DNA of 64,000 bases from Desulfobacterales bacterium (GCA_034520365.1 JAXHNP010000002.1:372001-436000); one strand, 5' to 3'; positions 26,939 through 36,043 are shown, counted from the stretch's first letter. The notes: a model not told the origin generated them from the sequence alone. Numbers and translations are program-made.

Positions 26939-27787
26939 TCATTTAAGCGCCTGCTTGATGAGCTCTCGCAGATCCGTGATAACCAATTCCGGAGAAAGGC
27001 CTTTGCAGCCCGGATCATCTTCGCGCAGGCGCAGGGACCGTTTATCGCCTGCGAACAGGGCGGTTTGAAAGCCTTCGGCCGCAGCCGGCATCATGTCGTT
27101 TAACATGTCATTGCCCGCATAAAGTGCGTTTTCAGGGGCAATTCCATAATCTTGAAGCTTCCTGGCAGCCAGCTGAAAAAGATGGCGCGAGGGCTTGGCC
27201 ACCCCGTATTGATAGGAGTAAAAAATCAATTCCGGATCAAACCCGATATTTTCCGGCACACCCCCCAGAAGCGTTTCAAAAAGGATCGGTGTGAAAAACT
27301 GGGCGTTTGAGACAATCCCCATCACCGTGGATGTATTCCTGAAGGCAGACAGGACAGATTCCAGATGCGGCATGGGGTAGCCGGGGTTAATGATCATTTC
27401 AAATTCAATCGCAAATTGCCGGGCTGTTTCAATGTCGGATGTCCCCAAAACCCGCTGCCAGATCTGATCAATCTGAACCTCCGGGTAATCGATGCCCTGT
27501 TGCCGCATGGACTCATGGCTGGTTTGAATCGCTTGAAAAAACGCATTAATTAACTCATCCCCCGAACCCTGGTAATCATAGGACTGGACCAGGGATGTAA
27601 GCCGGCCGGCGGTTTGGGCTTCGCGGCCGGCCATGCTGATATCTCCGGACCGGCTGATAAAAAGCGTGCCGTAGACATCAAACAATACTGCCTGCACGGG
27701 ATCGCGCAAATGCCCGGCTGGCTCCACACCGGTCGGGATGGGCGCAAGGGGCGTGATATATTGTTGCATTAGATCCTTATAGGGCAT
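26939..27787 (-). CDS. HAD-superfamily hydrolase
   Basis: A 282-residue protein with the HAD motifs: DVYGTLF (motif I, catalytic Asp), GIVSNAQ (motif II), a Lys in the VAKPSRHLFQ region (motif III) and YAGNDMLNDMMPA (motif IV acidic residues). These enzymes are mostly phosphatases; a long helical cap is inserted after motif I. The ATG at 27787 follows GGAG at 5-base spacing. It follows the glycosyltransferase-like gene by 12 bases and precedes the activator, so it is probably co-transcribed from the queC end. Substrate unknown. Confidence 0.85.
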   Translation of the reverse strand: MPYKDLMQQYITPLAPIPTGVEPAGHLRDPVQAVLFDVYGTLFISRSGDISMAGREAQTAGRLTSLVQSYDYQGSGDELINAFFQAIQTSHESMRQQGIDYPEVQIDQIWQRVLGTSDIETARQFAIEFEMIINPGYPMPHLESVLSAFRNTSTVMGIVSNAQFFTPILFETLLGGVPENIGFDPELIFYSYQYGVAKPSRHLFQLAARKLQDYGIAPENALYAGNDMLNDMMPAAAEGFQTALFAGDKRSLRLREDDPGCKGLSPELVITDLRELIKQALK

Positions 27788-27799
27788 GGTCACTCCATT

Positions 27800-28699
27800 T
27801 CAGGAGGCTGAATGTTTCCGGCCGCAAAGGAGCTGCCCGGCAGTCCAGGGTTCCAGGAAAGCAAACCCGAATCCCTCGGTAATGCTGGTGGTGATCATGC
27901 TCTCAGCCGATCGGATCAGGTCCGGAAATTCGTATTTTTGCGTGGCTTCAAAAATGACCGGGAGTTGATGTTTTTCTGCAAACGCCTGCCAGCGTTTATA
28001 GGGCGCCCAGTCCCGCGGGCTGTTCGGCGGCAGGGTGATCGCAAGGCGCACCCCGGGCGCAAAAAAACAGGCCGCAAGCATCGCCTCCCCGATATTTTTC
28101 CGCCGGATCGCCCGGACCGGATAGAGCACGAAACGCTCATCAATTGTTTTGTGCGGGGCGAGATGAAAAGGGTCCACCATGTTGGGCAGCAGATGAAGCC
28201 CATCTGAATTAAGGCCGGCTCGGCGCAGGATCTCATAGTCCCGGGAATTAATCACACAGTAATGGCAGTTTTCAGGATATGGAACGCCGGTATAATAGGC
28301 AGCGGGCCGGCCGTCTTCGGCAAAATCATGAACCTGTATAAGCAGCCTGATCCCTTGCTGCCGGAGGTAGGATAAAATCTCCGGCAGTTTTCGATTCTTG
28401 GCCAGGAGCGGGTTGTGCACATGCAGGATATCGCATCCGCACGGCCATTTATCATGAATCGCCCGGATGATTTGATCAGCAATGTCTTTTGCAGATTCAG
28501 GAGATTTTTCTGAGGCTTTTCCCGCTTGATCGTAGCCAAGTCCGGGCACTACACAAGTTTCCGGAGTAACCGGCGTCTGCGGCGCTGTCCCGGTCAGCAT
28601 GAGCCTTTCCGCCTGCTCGGAGAGGACGTTTATCTGCTGTTTGATAACCCGGGATACCCCGCCCGGCTTTAAATGATAATGGAGAAACGCAATCCTCAT
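27800..28699 (-). CDS. Glycosyltransferase-like protein (GT4 type), C-terminus short
   Basis: A 299-residue protein with a GT-B fold pattern: FLHYHLKPGGVSRV at the start (donor/acceptor Rossmann), HVHNPLL, NMVDPF, and an EX7E motif EGFGFAFLE at 275-283. In related GT4 proteins 60-120 further residues follow this motif and complete the last helices, but here the chain ends 16 residues later, at the HAD gene. The C-terminal end is therefore probably truncated, by deletion or a frameshift that is no longer recoverable because the next gene starts at once. Activity is doubtful. The sugar is unknown. Confidence 0.7.
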   Translation of the reverse strand: MRIAFLHYHLKPGGVSRVIKQQINVLSEQAERLMLTGTAPQTPVTPETCVVPGLGYDQAGKASEKSPESAKDIADQIIRAIHDKWPCGCDILHVHNPLLAKNRKLPEILSYLRQQGIRLLIQVHDFAEDGRPAAYYTGVPYPENCHYCVINSRDYEILRRAGLNSDGLHLLPNMVDPFHLAPHKTIDERFVLYPVRAIRRKNIGEAMLAACFFAPGVRLAITLPPNSPRDWAPYKRWQAFAEKHQLPVIFEATQKYEFPDLIRSAESMITTSITEGFGFAFLEPWTAGQLLCGRKHSAS

Positions 28700-28704
28700 G
28701 AATT

Positions 28705-29403
28705 TTATTGATCTGTATATTTTTGGGGATCTTTGAGGCCGGCCTCGGCAAATCCCTTTTTGCGAAGCCTGCAGCTGTCACAGTTTCCGCAGGCCAGTCC
28801 TTCCGGTGTGGGATCATAGCACGAATGCGTCAGGGAATAGTCCACCCCCAGGGATGCGCCCCGCTGGATAATTTGCGCTTTGCTCAGATAGAGCAGGGGC
28901 GCCTGAATCCGGACCGGCTGTCCATCTTCAACAGCGGCTTTTGTGGCAAGATTGGCCATCTGCTCAAAGGCCTTGATAAACTCGGGCCGGCAGTCCGGGT
29001 AGCCGCTGTAGTCGACGGCATTGACCCCGATAAAAATGTCTGCTGCGCCGATGACCTCTGCCCAGGCCAGGCCGTAGGAGAGAAAGATAGTGTTTCGGGC
29101 CGGTACATAGGTTATTGGAATGCCTTTTTCCAGTTCCGCATCTGATCGATGTTTGGGCACGGAAATATCCGCCGTCAAGGCTGAGCCGCCGATGCCTGCC
29201 AGATCCACCTGTATTACCCGATGCCTTTTAACATCCATATTCTTTGAAATTCTTCGGGCCGCGTCAAGTTCCAGCCGGTGGCGCTGGCCGTAATCAAAGC
29301 TCATGGCATAGCATTCCCGGCCTTGCGCGCGTGCGATTGCCAGGACCGTTGCGGAATCCAGTCCGCCGCTTACCAGCACCACTGCTTTTTTTAATCTGGT
29401 CAT
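28705..29403 (-). CDS. queC: 7-cyano-7-deazaguanine synthase
   Basis: A 232-residue protein with the PP-loop SGGLDS at 12-17 that adenylates the carboxylate of 7-carboxy-7-deazaguanine, and the zinc-site cysteines (Cys195, 205, 208, 211; CGNCDSC near the end) diagnostic of QueC. It converts CDG to preQ0 in queuosine or archaeosine-type pathways. The matching queE lies 1.3 kb away on the same strand, separated by a serine protease gene; no queD or queF is in this window. It is the first of a minus-strand run that continues with the glycosyltransferase, HAD and sigma-54 activator genes. Confidence 0.95.
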   Translation of the reverse strand: MTRLKKAVVLVSGGLDSATVLAIARAQGRECYAMSFDYGQRHRLELDAARRISKNMDVKRHRVIQVDLAGIGGSALTADISVPKHRSDAELEKGIPITYVPARNTIFLSYGLAWAEVIGAADIFIGVNAVDYSGYPDCRPEFIKAFEQMANLATKAAVEDGQPVRIQAPLLYLSKAQIIQRGASLGVDYSLTHSCYDPTPEGLACGNCDSCRLRKKGFAEAGLKDPQKYTDQ

Positions 29404-29430
29404 TGACCGTCTCTTCTAAGTAACTTCGCA

Positions 29431-29458
29431 GGTATTAGGTATTAGGTATTAGGTATTA
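29431..29458. repeat. Tandem repeat: four GGTATTA units
   Basis: Four perfect 7-bp copies of GGTATTA lie between the serine protease and queC genes, in the queC promoter region. A simple slipping repeat like this could alter spacing between copies; no promoter elements were found around it. Confidence 0.9.
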
Positions 29459-29472
29459 TGTGTAAAATTAAA

Positions 29473-29553
29473 GTGTTCAGGTTTCAGTGTTCAGTGTTCA
29501 GGCTTGCAAAAAATTTGGCTCGCTCGCACAATATTTCCTGAAACCTGAAACCT
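29473..29553. repeat. Intergenic repeat/inverted pair of TTCAGTGTTCAG type
   Basis: 29473-29502 is built from GTTCAG/GTTTCAG units, and 29537-29553 holds CCTGAAACCTGAAACCT. TTCAGGTTTCAG (29476-29487) and CTGAAACCTGAA (29538-29549) are exact reverse complements over 12 bases, so a long hairpin with a 50-base loop can form. The same units occur at 50151-50179. It lies between the serine protease stop and queC. Confidence 0.75.
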
Positions 29554-29560
29554 ACGGCAA

Positions 29561-30685
29561 TCAACGTCCGAAGGCTTCCCCAAGATGGGCGTCAAATTCG
29601 CTCGCTGCGACCCCGATGGGAATCGCAAAGCCGAGGCCCTCAAAACGCCGGGTCAGCTGTTTAAATGAGTTGACCCCCACCACCCGGCCATCCCGGGTGA
29701 CCAGCGGCCCGCCGCTGTTTCCGGGATAAATTTTGGCATCGGTTTTAATAAAATCCTTTTCATATCCGGAAAAAATCCCGCTGGACACGGAATCCCGGAG
29801 GCCCATCGGACTGCCGATGGCATAGAGGGGATCGCCCTGGCTTAAGCGGCCCAGTTCGGCCGTATGGATAAACGGCGTCTGATACCCGTCCACTTTAAGG
29901 AGCGCCAGGTCATAGTCCTCGCTTATGCGCACCAGGTAAGCATAAAGCGTGCGCCCATCTTTCAGAATAATTTTAAAATTGCGTGAAAGGGCGGCCGTGC
30001 TTTTTGTATATTCGTACTCATGTTTTTTATCTTCATACGCTGCCTTGCGATGCTCATATTCGGATTTTTTGGATTCAAAATCCTGTTTTTGGGATTCATA
30101 CCGGTCGCGCTCAACCTTATAGCGTCTTTGTTCCCGCCGCTTTGCCGCACCCTCCGACATCCCTGCGATGCTCCGGCGGTATTCATCCAGATGCCGTTTA
30201 AACTTTTCCAGCCGTGCCTTTTCCGCTGCAAACCGTTCATCAATTTTTTCCAGACGGCCATCAATGGTATCAAGGGCTTTGTTGGCGCTTTCAAACTGCT
30301 GGCTGTCCCCGCGGATGACATGGCGATTCGTTAGAATATGGCCTTTTGCTGAGATAAAGAATCCGGAGCCTTTGCCGATATAGGATTCAATGGTCACCGC
30401 GGCAATGGCGGCCGATTCCACCGGGGTTTCCGGGTGATATTTTTCAATAAGCGCTTTTTGGAGGTCCTCCAGTCCCGAACGCGACTGGGCGGCTTCTGCC
30501 ACGGGCTCTGCCGCATGCGCCCGGGATTGCGGCGGGGTGTCTGTATAATGCCAGTTCCCGTTTTCATCCGGATATTTGTAAATCTCGGCGGCGGCCGGAA
30601 TTGCCCCCGGCCCGAATAAGAAAACAGCCGCCAGCACAATCCGGATAAGCTGTTCAAAGATAATTTTGGGGATCTTTCTTTTCAT
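29561..30685 (-). CDS. Exported trypsin-like serine protease with DUF4124 and coiled-coil insert
   Basis: A 374-residue protein. A signal-like segment (residues 10-33) is followed by a DUF4124-type segment (EIYKYPDENGNWHYTDTPP, 34-52). The chymotrypsin/DegP-like triad is His122 (TNRHV), Asp259 (EDYDLALL) and Ser324 (PGNSGGP). A charged helical insert of about 105 residues (129-235), rich in Arg/Glu/Lys and predicted as coiled coil, separates the His from the Asp, which is unusual for DegP-like proteases. No PDZ domain is present. It is probably a periplasmic protease whose insert mediates oligomerisation or substrate gating. It sits between queC and queE. Confidence 0.85.
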   Translation of the reverse strand: MKRKIPKIIFEQLIRIVLAAVFLFGPGAIPAAAEIYKYPDENGNWHYTDTPPQSRAHAAEPVAEAAQSRSGLEDLQKALIEKYHPETPVESAAIAAVTIESYIGKGSGFFISAKGHILTNRHVIRGDSQQFESANKALDTIDGRLEKIDERFAAEKARLEKFKRHLDEYRRSIAGMSEGAAKRREQRRYKVERDRYESQKQDFESKKSEYEHRKAAYEDKKHEYEYTKSTAALSRNFKIILKDGRTLYAYLVRISEDYDLALLKVDGYQTPFIHTAELGRLSQGDPLYAIGSPMGLRDSVSSGIFSGYEKDFIKTDAKIYPGNSGGPLVTRDGRVVGVNSFKQLTRRFEGLGFAIPIGVAASEFDAHLGEAFGR

Positions 30686-30687
30686 CT

Positions 30688-31332
30688 TTAAACCCCGCGG
30701 GCAGTTTCCGGCCAGAGAATTTTATGCAGCTGCAGCTGAAGCCTGACCGGCAGATGATCTTTTAATATCCACTCTGCACAAACGGCCGGATCAAGCAGGC
30801 CTTTGGCCGGGGAAAACAAGACGGCGGCCGGCGGGCCGTCCGGCCACCTGTCAAGCAGCAGGTTTTTGGCATACTCATAATCACCGCGGTCTGTTAGCAC
30901 GAACTTGACTTGATCTTCCGGCTGCAAGCGATCAAAATTGAAAAAATCGGTTTTGTCCGCTTCGCCGCTGCCCGGGCATTTTACATCCATAATCCGCACA
31001 CAGCGGCTGTCCACCGCCGCTATATTAAAGGTGCCGTTAGTCTCGAGCAGCACCCTGTAATCCCGGTCTAACAGTTCGGTGATCAATTCCGGCGCCGCGG
31101 GCTGCAGCAAGGGTTCCCCGCCGGTCACCTCGATCAGCGGACATTGAAATGCCTCAAGCGCGCGGACAATATCTTCAATCGCCATCCGGGTGCCGTCACT
31201 ATAGGCATACGCCGTATCACAGTATCGGCACCTCAGGTTGCAGCCGGCCAGGCGGACAAATGCACAGGGGAGGCCGGCATAAAGGGATTCGCCCTGAATG
31301 CTGTAGAATATTTCGGAAACCGATAGTTCCAT
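30688..31332 (-). CDS. queE: 7-carboxy-7-deazaguanine synthase (radical SAM)
   Basis: A 214-residue radical SAM protein with the cluster motif CNLRCRYC (Cys31, Cys35, Cys38). QueE converts 6-carboxy-tetrahydropterin to 7-carboxy-7-deazaguanine, the step before QueC. The start is the ATG at 31332, 9 bases downstream of the manA stop. TGGEPLLQ is the usual QueE substrate-side motif. It and queC are on the same strand, but queE is separated from it by the serine protease gene. The short size is normal for the family. Confidence 0.93.
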   Translation of the reverse strand: MELSVSEIFYSIQGESLYAGLPCAFVRLAGCNLRCRYCDTAYAYSDGTRMAIEDIVRALEAFQCPLIEVTGGEPLLQPAAPELITELLDRDYRVLLETNGTFNIAAVDSRCVRIMDVKCPGSGEADKTDFFNFDRLQPEDQVKFVLTDRGDYEYAKNLLLDRWPDGPPAAVLFSPAKGLLDPAVCAEWILKDHLPVRLQLQLHKILWPETARGV

Positions 31333-31340
31333 TGGCTGGT

Positions 31341-32558
31341 TTAGGCCGGCAGCAGATCCCCGACAGCCGCGCGGTAAATTTGGGCCGTACCGGATATGCT
31401 GTATCTTTTAACGGCAGCGGGAATTAAAAATGCGTCGCCTTTGCTGATCCGGAGGGTTTCAGCGGCATCATCCCATTGGATTTCCCCGTCGCCATGGGTG
31501 CAAAGGAGGATTTCAGGGCCGATGATCTGCTCCGTGGAATAGCTGCAGTGAGCGTCCACCTGAATAACCCCCAAAGAGAATTCTTCGGCCGGGGTGGGAT
31601 AAACTTTTTCACAGGCCGGGCGCTCCTGGGGGTTTAGGATTTGCAGGCCGTGGGGGTCAAAATTTAAAACCCGCATGAGCTCCTCAACATCCACGTGCTT
31701 GGCAGTCAAGCCGCCGCGCAGCACATTGTCGGAGTTGGCCATAATCTCAATGCCCGCCCCATGCAGGTAGGCATGCATTTCCCCGGAATTTAGAAAAAGC
31801 GCTTCCCCCGGCTGAAGACAGACCAGGTTTAAAAGAATCGGGGATAAAATGCCGATATCTTCCGGATAGAGCTCATAAAGCGTTTTAATCCAGCGGAACT
31901 CATCGTTTTCAGCCTGGCGGACGATGGCATTGCGGGCAGTTTCATCGATTACCTGTTGAAGCTTTGGCTTGGGAAGCGTCATCAATGCTTCGAAAAATCG
32001 ATGAAATCCATTGCCGTCGGGCTTCTGCTTTAAATATGCGATGGCATCGCCAAGCGTCTTGGGGCAGGCCGCCTTTAAGAGTTCCACCATTTCACTGATC
32101 GGGCGAAACCCCTCCATTGCCCAAAAGGGGGTAAGGGCGCAAATGCATTCGGGCTTGTGCCGGTCATCCTTGTAATTTCGGTTTGATGCGGTAAGGGGGA
32201 TGCCTTCATGGTTTTCCCGGTCAAATCCGTTTTTGGCCTGCTCCCGGTTCGGATGCGCCTGAATGGAGAGGGGGTGTTCCGCGGCCAGCACTTTAAACAG
32301 ATAGGGCAGGGTATTGTTAAACCGCCGGGCGGTTTCCCGGCCTAAAATTTCTTCCGGATAGCTCTCAATAAGCCGGTCCAGCGCCCGCCATTCACCATTG
32401 ACCTGAATCTTTGACGGGGCTTTGGGATGGGCGCCCATCCAGAGTTCGGCCCAGGGGGTGTCGGTTTGTTCAGCGCCCAGCAGATCCTGAATAAATTCGT
32501 ATGATCCCCAGGCATAATCCTGAATCTCGTTTTTCAGATAAAGGGGTTTGTTTTCCAT
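31341..32558 (-). CDS. manA: Mannose-6-phosphate isomerase, class I
   Basis: A 405-residue zinc enzyme that interconverts mannose-6-phosphate and fructose-6-phosphate. Class I features seen: opening YLKNEIQDYAWGS, QAHPNREQAKNGF (zinc-binding His region around 99-112), LNSGEMHAYLHGAGIEIMANSDNVLRGGLT near 255-285, and a C-terminal cupin end. Supplies mannose for surface polysaccharide. It precedes queE by 9 bases, so the two are co-transcribed on the minus strand. Confidence 0.93.
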   Translation of the reverse strand: MENKPLYLKNEIQDYAWGSYEFIQDLLGAEQTDTPWAELWMGAHPKAPSKIQVNGEWRALDRLIESYPEEILGRETARRFNNTLPYLFKVLAAEHPLSIQAHPNREQAKNGFDRENHEGIPLTASNRNYKDDRHKPECICALTPFWAMEGFRPISEMVELLKAACPKTLGDAIAYLKQKPDGNGFHRFFEALMTLPKPKLQQVIDETARNAIVRQAENDEFRWIKTLYELYPEDIGILSPILLNLVCLQPGEALFLNSGEMHAYLHGAGIEIMANSDNVLRGGLTAKHVDVEELMRVLNFDPHGLQILNPQERPACEKVYPTPAEEFSLGVIQVDAHCSYSTEQIIGPEILLCTHGDGEIQWDDAAETLRISKGDAFLIPAAVKRYSISGTAQIYRAAVGDLLPA

Positions 32559-32632
32559 TACCGGCCTCGATTTAGATGATTGGTCCGAAAAAATGTTTTT
32601 TCCGATACGGCTGCTACATCCATAATAGATCT

Positions 32633-33832
32633 TTAACAGGCAAACCGCCCGTTTTCGTAAATCAGTTTTTTATGACCGGACGTCAAATGGGCAGTCACCC
32701 GTTTCTTCTCCGTATTTACGATATCCCAGTGCAGGGCCGAGTCATTAAACCCCAGCGCCGCCTTTTTCTCTTTGGTCAAATCCGACGGCCGGCCGCCGTA
32801 TGTATCTGAATAGGAGGCGCCCAATGCGATATGGGAGTTGCCGTATTTGCCGCCGAAATTTTCATCAAACAGGGTGTTGGCCATAAAGCAATCGATTTTG
32901 GAAAACGTCCGGTCGGTCAGGGAAAATTCGCCGATTTTATTGGCGCCGTTATCCATGGCCAGCTGTTTTTTAAGAAACGCCTCGCCTTCTTCGGCTTCAG
33001 CAGAGACCACTTTTCCGTTCTTAAACTCCACCCGGATGCCCCGGACGTAATTGCCGCTGCGATAAGAGGGCTGATCCGCATAATAGACCCCGTTGGTCCC
33101 CCGCCAATCCGGGGATGTGAACAACTCAAAGCTCGGGATATTGTGACCGGAAATGCCGATCCACCGCCGCTTTTCCCCCGGCGTGACAAAAAGATCCACG
33201 CTGGCGGATTCCACATGATATTTTTCAACAGACAAGCGGTTTAGCCAGTTTTTAAGGGTTTGCGCCTGTTTATAAATCTCTTTCCATTGGGCGATCGGGT
33301 CTCTGCGGTTTAAAAAACAGGCCTTGATGATCTGCCGGGCGTATTCTTCCGCTGAAATGCCGGCATGGGCGGCCAGCTCTTCGGTCGGGTACATGGCAAG
33401 GGTCCAGCTGAAATGGCCTTCCTCTTCGCGCTGATCGAGAATGTCCCGAAGGTATTTCCTTGTCTTTACCGGTTTGCTGATTCTTGTGGGATCCACGCGG
33501 CTTAAATGGGTAAGGGATTTAGGGGCCAGAAGGGCGATGCTCCCATTTAAATTCCGATACAATTCCTCCTCGCCCGGGGCGATAAAGGTCAGCTGCCGGT
33601 TATTTGAAAGGGTGTAAAAAGATGTCTCCATGGCCGGGGTCTGAAGCAGCCGGTGCAATGGGTGAACGCCCATCTCAAGGAGCTTGGCGTACAAAGTTTC
33701 CGCCAGCTGGAGCGCCGGCAGATCGTATCGGATCATGATGACATCGCCCTTTTTGATTTTTCCGGTCCGGGCGGTCTCAAGGCCCCATAGCAGGACATCC
33801 GCATAGCGCTGAATCTGTTTTTCTGGAAGCAT
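32633..33832 (-). CDS. M29 family aminopeptidase
   Basis: A 399-residue protein that matches the thermophilic aminopeptidase (AmpS/T, M29) family: VEFKNGKVVSAEAEEGEAFL (metal-ligand Glu region), GANKIGEFSLT, NTLFDENFGGKYGNSHIALG, and a C-terminal HWDIV. Two metal ions are bound by Glu/His/Asp residues in these segments. It removes N-terminal residues from peptides in the cytoplasm. The start at 33832 has AGGAG-like bases upstream. No signal peptide. Confidence 0.9.
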   Translation of the reverse strand: MLPEKQIQRYADVLLWGLETARTGKIKKGDVIMIRYDLPALQLAETLYAKLLEMGVHPLHRLLQTPAMETSFYTLSNNRQLTFIAPGEEELYRNLNGSIALLAPKSLTHLSRVDPTRISKPVKTRKYLRDILDQREEEGHFSWTLAMYPTEELAAHAGISAEEYARQIIKACFLNRRDPIAQWKEIYKQAQTLKNWLNRLSVEKYHVESASVDLFVTPGEKRRWIGISGHNIPSFELFTSPDWRGTNGVYYADQPSYRSGNYVRGIRVEFKNGKVVSAEAEEGEAFLKKQLAMDNGANKIGEFSLTDRTFSKIDCFMANTLFDENFGGKYGNSHIALGASYSDTYGGRPSDLTKEKKAALGFNDSALHWDIVNTEKKRVTAHLTSGHKKLIYENGRFAC

Positions 33833-33865
33833 AGCCTCTCCTGTCAGGAAAATAAGCCGGGCAGC

Positions 33866-34120
33866 CTATGGATGCGGCTCCTTAAGAAACAAACGGTGGT
33901 ATTCCCCGTCATTAAGGTGCGTTCTAAGCAGCCGGTTAATTAAGAAATAGATCTCCTCAATTTCCTCATCTTTTAAACGATGACGGAGTTTTTGCATTAC
34001 CGCATCATCGGAAAACATCTGAAGATAACAGATCATCGTGTTTTCGTTGGTTTCGCGATCCCACCCGAATGCCATTAATTCATTACCGGCTTCGACAAAA
34101 TCGTGTGTATATCGAGTCAT
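33866..34120 (-). CDS. Small conserved-looking protein of unknown function
   Basis: An 84-residue (91 if started at 34141) soluble protein, mostly helical: MTRYTHDFVEAGNELMAFG, then a helical C-terminus rich in Arg, Leu and Glu (IEEIYFLINRLLRTHL). The ATG at 34120 is preferred as the core starts there, but the ribosome binding site is weak at both starts. It lies between the M29 gene and a divergently transcribed alpha/beta hydrolase. I do not recognise the family. Confidence 0.55.
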   Translation of the reverse strand: MTRYTHDFVEAGNELMAFGWDRETNENTMICYLQMFSDDAVMQKLRHRLKDEEIEEIYFLINRLLRTHLNDGEYHRLFLKEPHP

Positions 34121-34269
34121 ATAAAAACGCCAAAGGTTCATGCATTTGATAATTCATTGACAGCAAGGGCGATATGATACATGGTAAGCACCATACGGGA
34201 TCATTGCTGGAGTAACCATTACCGAAATTACAATAAAGAAAAAAAACGTCAAGGTCAACCCGGCTTTCC

Positions 34270-35178
34270 ATGGCATCACGCGCCAGTTATTTTCAGACGC
34301 AGGACAATCTATCCATCCGGTATGCCAGTTATGCGCCTGACGGGCCGGCCGCTGCCGCCACCGTCATACTGCTTGGCGGGCGGGCGGAGTTTATTGAAAA
34401 GCACCAGGAAACGATTGAGGACCTGACCCGCAGACATTTTGCGGTCTATACAATGGACTGGTGCGGTCAAGGCTTGTCCGACCGCCTTTTGAAGGACCGG
34501 CAAAAAGGGCATGTGGATTCCTTTGACCGGCATATTGATGATCTTGATTTTTTTGTAGAAACCATTGTCCGGCCGAATGCGGCCTTTCCCCTTATCTTCC
34601 TCGCCCATTCCATGGGCGGCCATATTGCGCTGAGATACCTTCGCCGGGCATCCGCCTATTTTGCCGGAGCCATCCTTGTCTCTCCAATGATCGATATCCG
34701 GACAAATTCGGTGCCGTATCCCTTTGCCCGCAAGCTTGTCCGTCTGGCCAGCCGACACAACTGGTCGGAGCGCTATATCCCCGGCGCAGGCTATTACGAT
34801 CCGGAGCAAAAACCGTTTGAAAACAATCCATTGACAAGTGATTCGGAACGATTCATGGATGAAAAACAAAAAATCGCAGGCAACCCGGCGCTGGCTATCG
34901 GCGGCGTGACATATGGCTGGTTATCCGCTGCATTTGACTCCATAGACGCCATGTTTGCGGCGGATAGCTGGAAAAAACTGGCGGTGCCGGTACTCATGCT
35001 GGGCGGCTCCGCGGACCGGGTGATTTCGATTTCCGCCATGCAGCAGATGTGTCAGCGCCTGGCGGATTGCCGATGTGTTCTTATACAAAACGCCAAACAT
35101 GAAATACTCAAGGAAACGGATTCAATCCGCCGGCAGTTCTGGCTTGAATTCGATCAATTTATTAAAAAAATCATGTAA
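34270..35178 (+). CDS. Alpha/beta hydrolase (lysophospholipase/monoacylglycerol lipase type)
   Basis: A 302-residue protein with the nucleophile elbow AHSMGGH (Ser114), the oxyanion region LGGRAE, an acid residue in GGSADRVIS (near 250) and the catalytic His in NAKHEIL near 280. This is the pattern of the serine aminopeptidase/lysophospholipase family (such as PldB or monoacylglycerol lipase). No signal peptide, so cytoplasmic, likely membrane-associated. It releases fatty acid from mono- or lysophospholipids. The start lacks a good ribosome binding site. A LysM gene follows 21 bases later. Confidence 0.88.
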   Translation: MASRASYFQTQDNLSIRYASYAPDGPAAAATVILLGGRAEFIEKHQETIEDLTRRHFAVYTMDWCGQGLSDRLLKDRQKGHVDSFDRHIDDLDFFVETIVRPNAAFPLIFLAHSMGGHIALRYLRRASAYFAGAILVSPMIDIRTNSVPYPFARKLVRLASRHNWSERYIPGAGYYDPEQKPFENNPLTSDSERFMDEKQKIAGNPALAIGGVTYGWLSAAFDSIDAMFAADSWKKLAVPVLMLGGSADRVISISAMQQMCQRLADCRCVLIQNAKHEILKETDSIRRQFWLEFDQFIKKIM

Positions 35179-35199
35179 ATCAAATCAGGAGGCTTAAAC

Positions 35200-35898
35200 A
35201 TGGACTGGAAATCCGAGGTTGATGCGGAAAACGAAGAGTTGTACGAGAAACCGTATTCAACATTTTCTAATGAGGACCCACAGCGCTTTCTGGCGCGGTC
35301 GAAATACCCCTATGTGCTGGTGAGCGCCGGCCTATTGATTCTCATTGTTTTGCTTATCGTTTTTTGGCCCAATAATCCGGAATCCACCAAGGAAGCAAGC
35401 GATGAAAGCAGACACGCCGCCCGGCCGGCAGTAAACGATGAGCTCATGCCCCGGCTGGATCGGATAGAAACCCGGATTAACGAACTGGAGGGGTTCCAGG
35501 AACGGGTGAATCAACTGGACAATCGGATTGCCGGGTTAGAGGAAAACTTCCGCCTTATCAGCGAAGGGGAAATTTCGACTGATTCGGCAGCTTCGGATCA
35601 GATGAAGGCCAACGCCGAATTGATTCGAAACAGCGCGGATCGGCTCAATGCTGTGGAAAAACGGCTGAATCAGGTGGAAAAACAGGTTGCATCCAATAAA
35701 GCGCAGTTTGATAACCTACAGACATCCGATCAGTCACGGTCTGAGCAAACATCGAGCGTCCATGAGGTTAAAAAAGGGGATACGTTGTATAGTATCTCAC
35801 GAAAATATGATGTCAATCTGGATAAACTGCGCCGGGCCAACGGGCTGGGGAATCAGACCATGATTAAGCCGGGCCAGAAGTTAAAAATTCCCAAATAA
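35200..35898 (+). CDS. Membrane-anchored LysM-domain protein
   Basis: A 232-residue protein with a short cytoplasmic N-terminus, one membrane segment (about 45-65, LLILIVLLIVFW), a long coiled coil (about 80-180, repeated LDRIETRINELE-like heptads) and a C-terminal LysM domain (EVKKGDTLYSISRKYDVNLDKLRRANGL, about 185-230). LysM binds peptidoglycan, so the protein links inner membrane to cell wall. The ATG at 35200 is preceded by AGGAGG. It follows the hydrolase gene closely, and the 116-bp repeat copy 2 follows it. Confidence 0.9.
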   Translation: MDWKSEVDAENEELYEKPYSTFSNEDPQRFLARSKYPYVLVSAGLLILIVLLIVFWPNNPESTKEASDESRHAARPAVNDELMPRLDRIETRINELEGFQERVNQLDNRIAGLEENFRLISEGEISTDSAASDQMKANAELIRNSADRLNAVEKRLNQVEKQVASNKAQFDNLQTSDQSRSEQTSSVHEVKKGDTLYSISRKYDVNLDKLRRANGLGNQTMIKPGQKLKIPK

Positions 35899-35904
35899 TG
35901 ACGT

Positions 35905-36020
35905 CTTCGCAAAAAGTCCAATATCTTTGTTGCGCTGTATCCCCCGGAATTTCACGTACGAGCAAGTACGCTGCATTCCTCGGGATTTGCGCGCCGCGAT
36001 CTTGAACTTTTTTCTTTGCC
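35905..36020. repeat. 116-bp dispersed intergenic repeat, copy 2
   Basis: A gapless match to 23899-24014 with 7 mismatches counted by eye. It begins 7 bases after the LysM gene stop. The core CGCTGNAT..CYCGGRATTT again appears twice within it. The mismatches cluster in the spacer between the two cores (around 35960-35970), which suggests the cores are constrained. Confidence 0.9.
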
Positions 36021-36043
36021 GTCCCAGATATGGATGACCTTGT

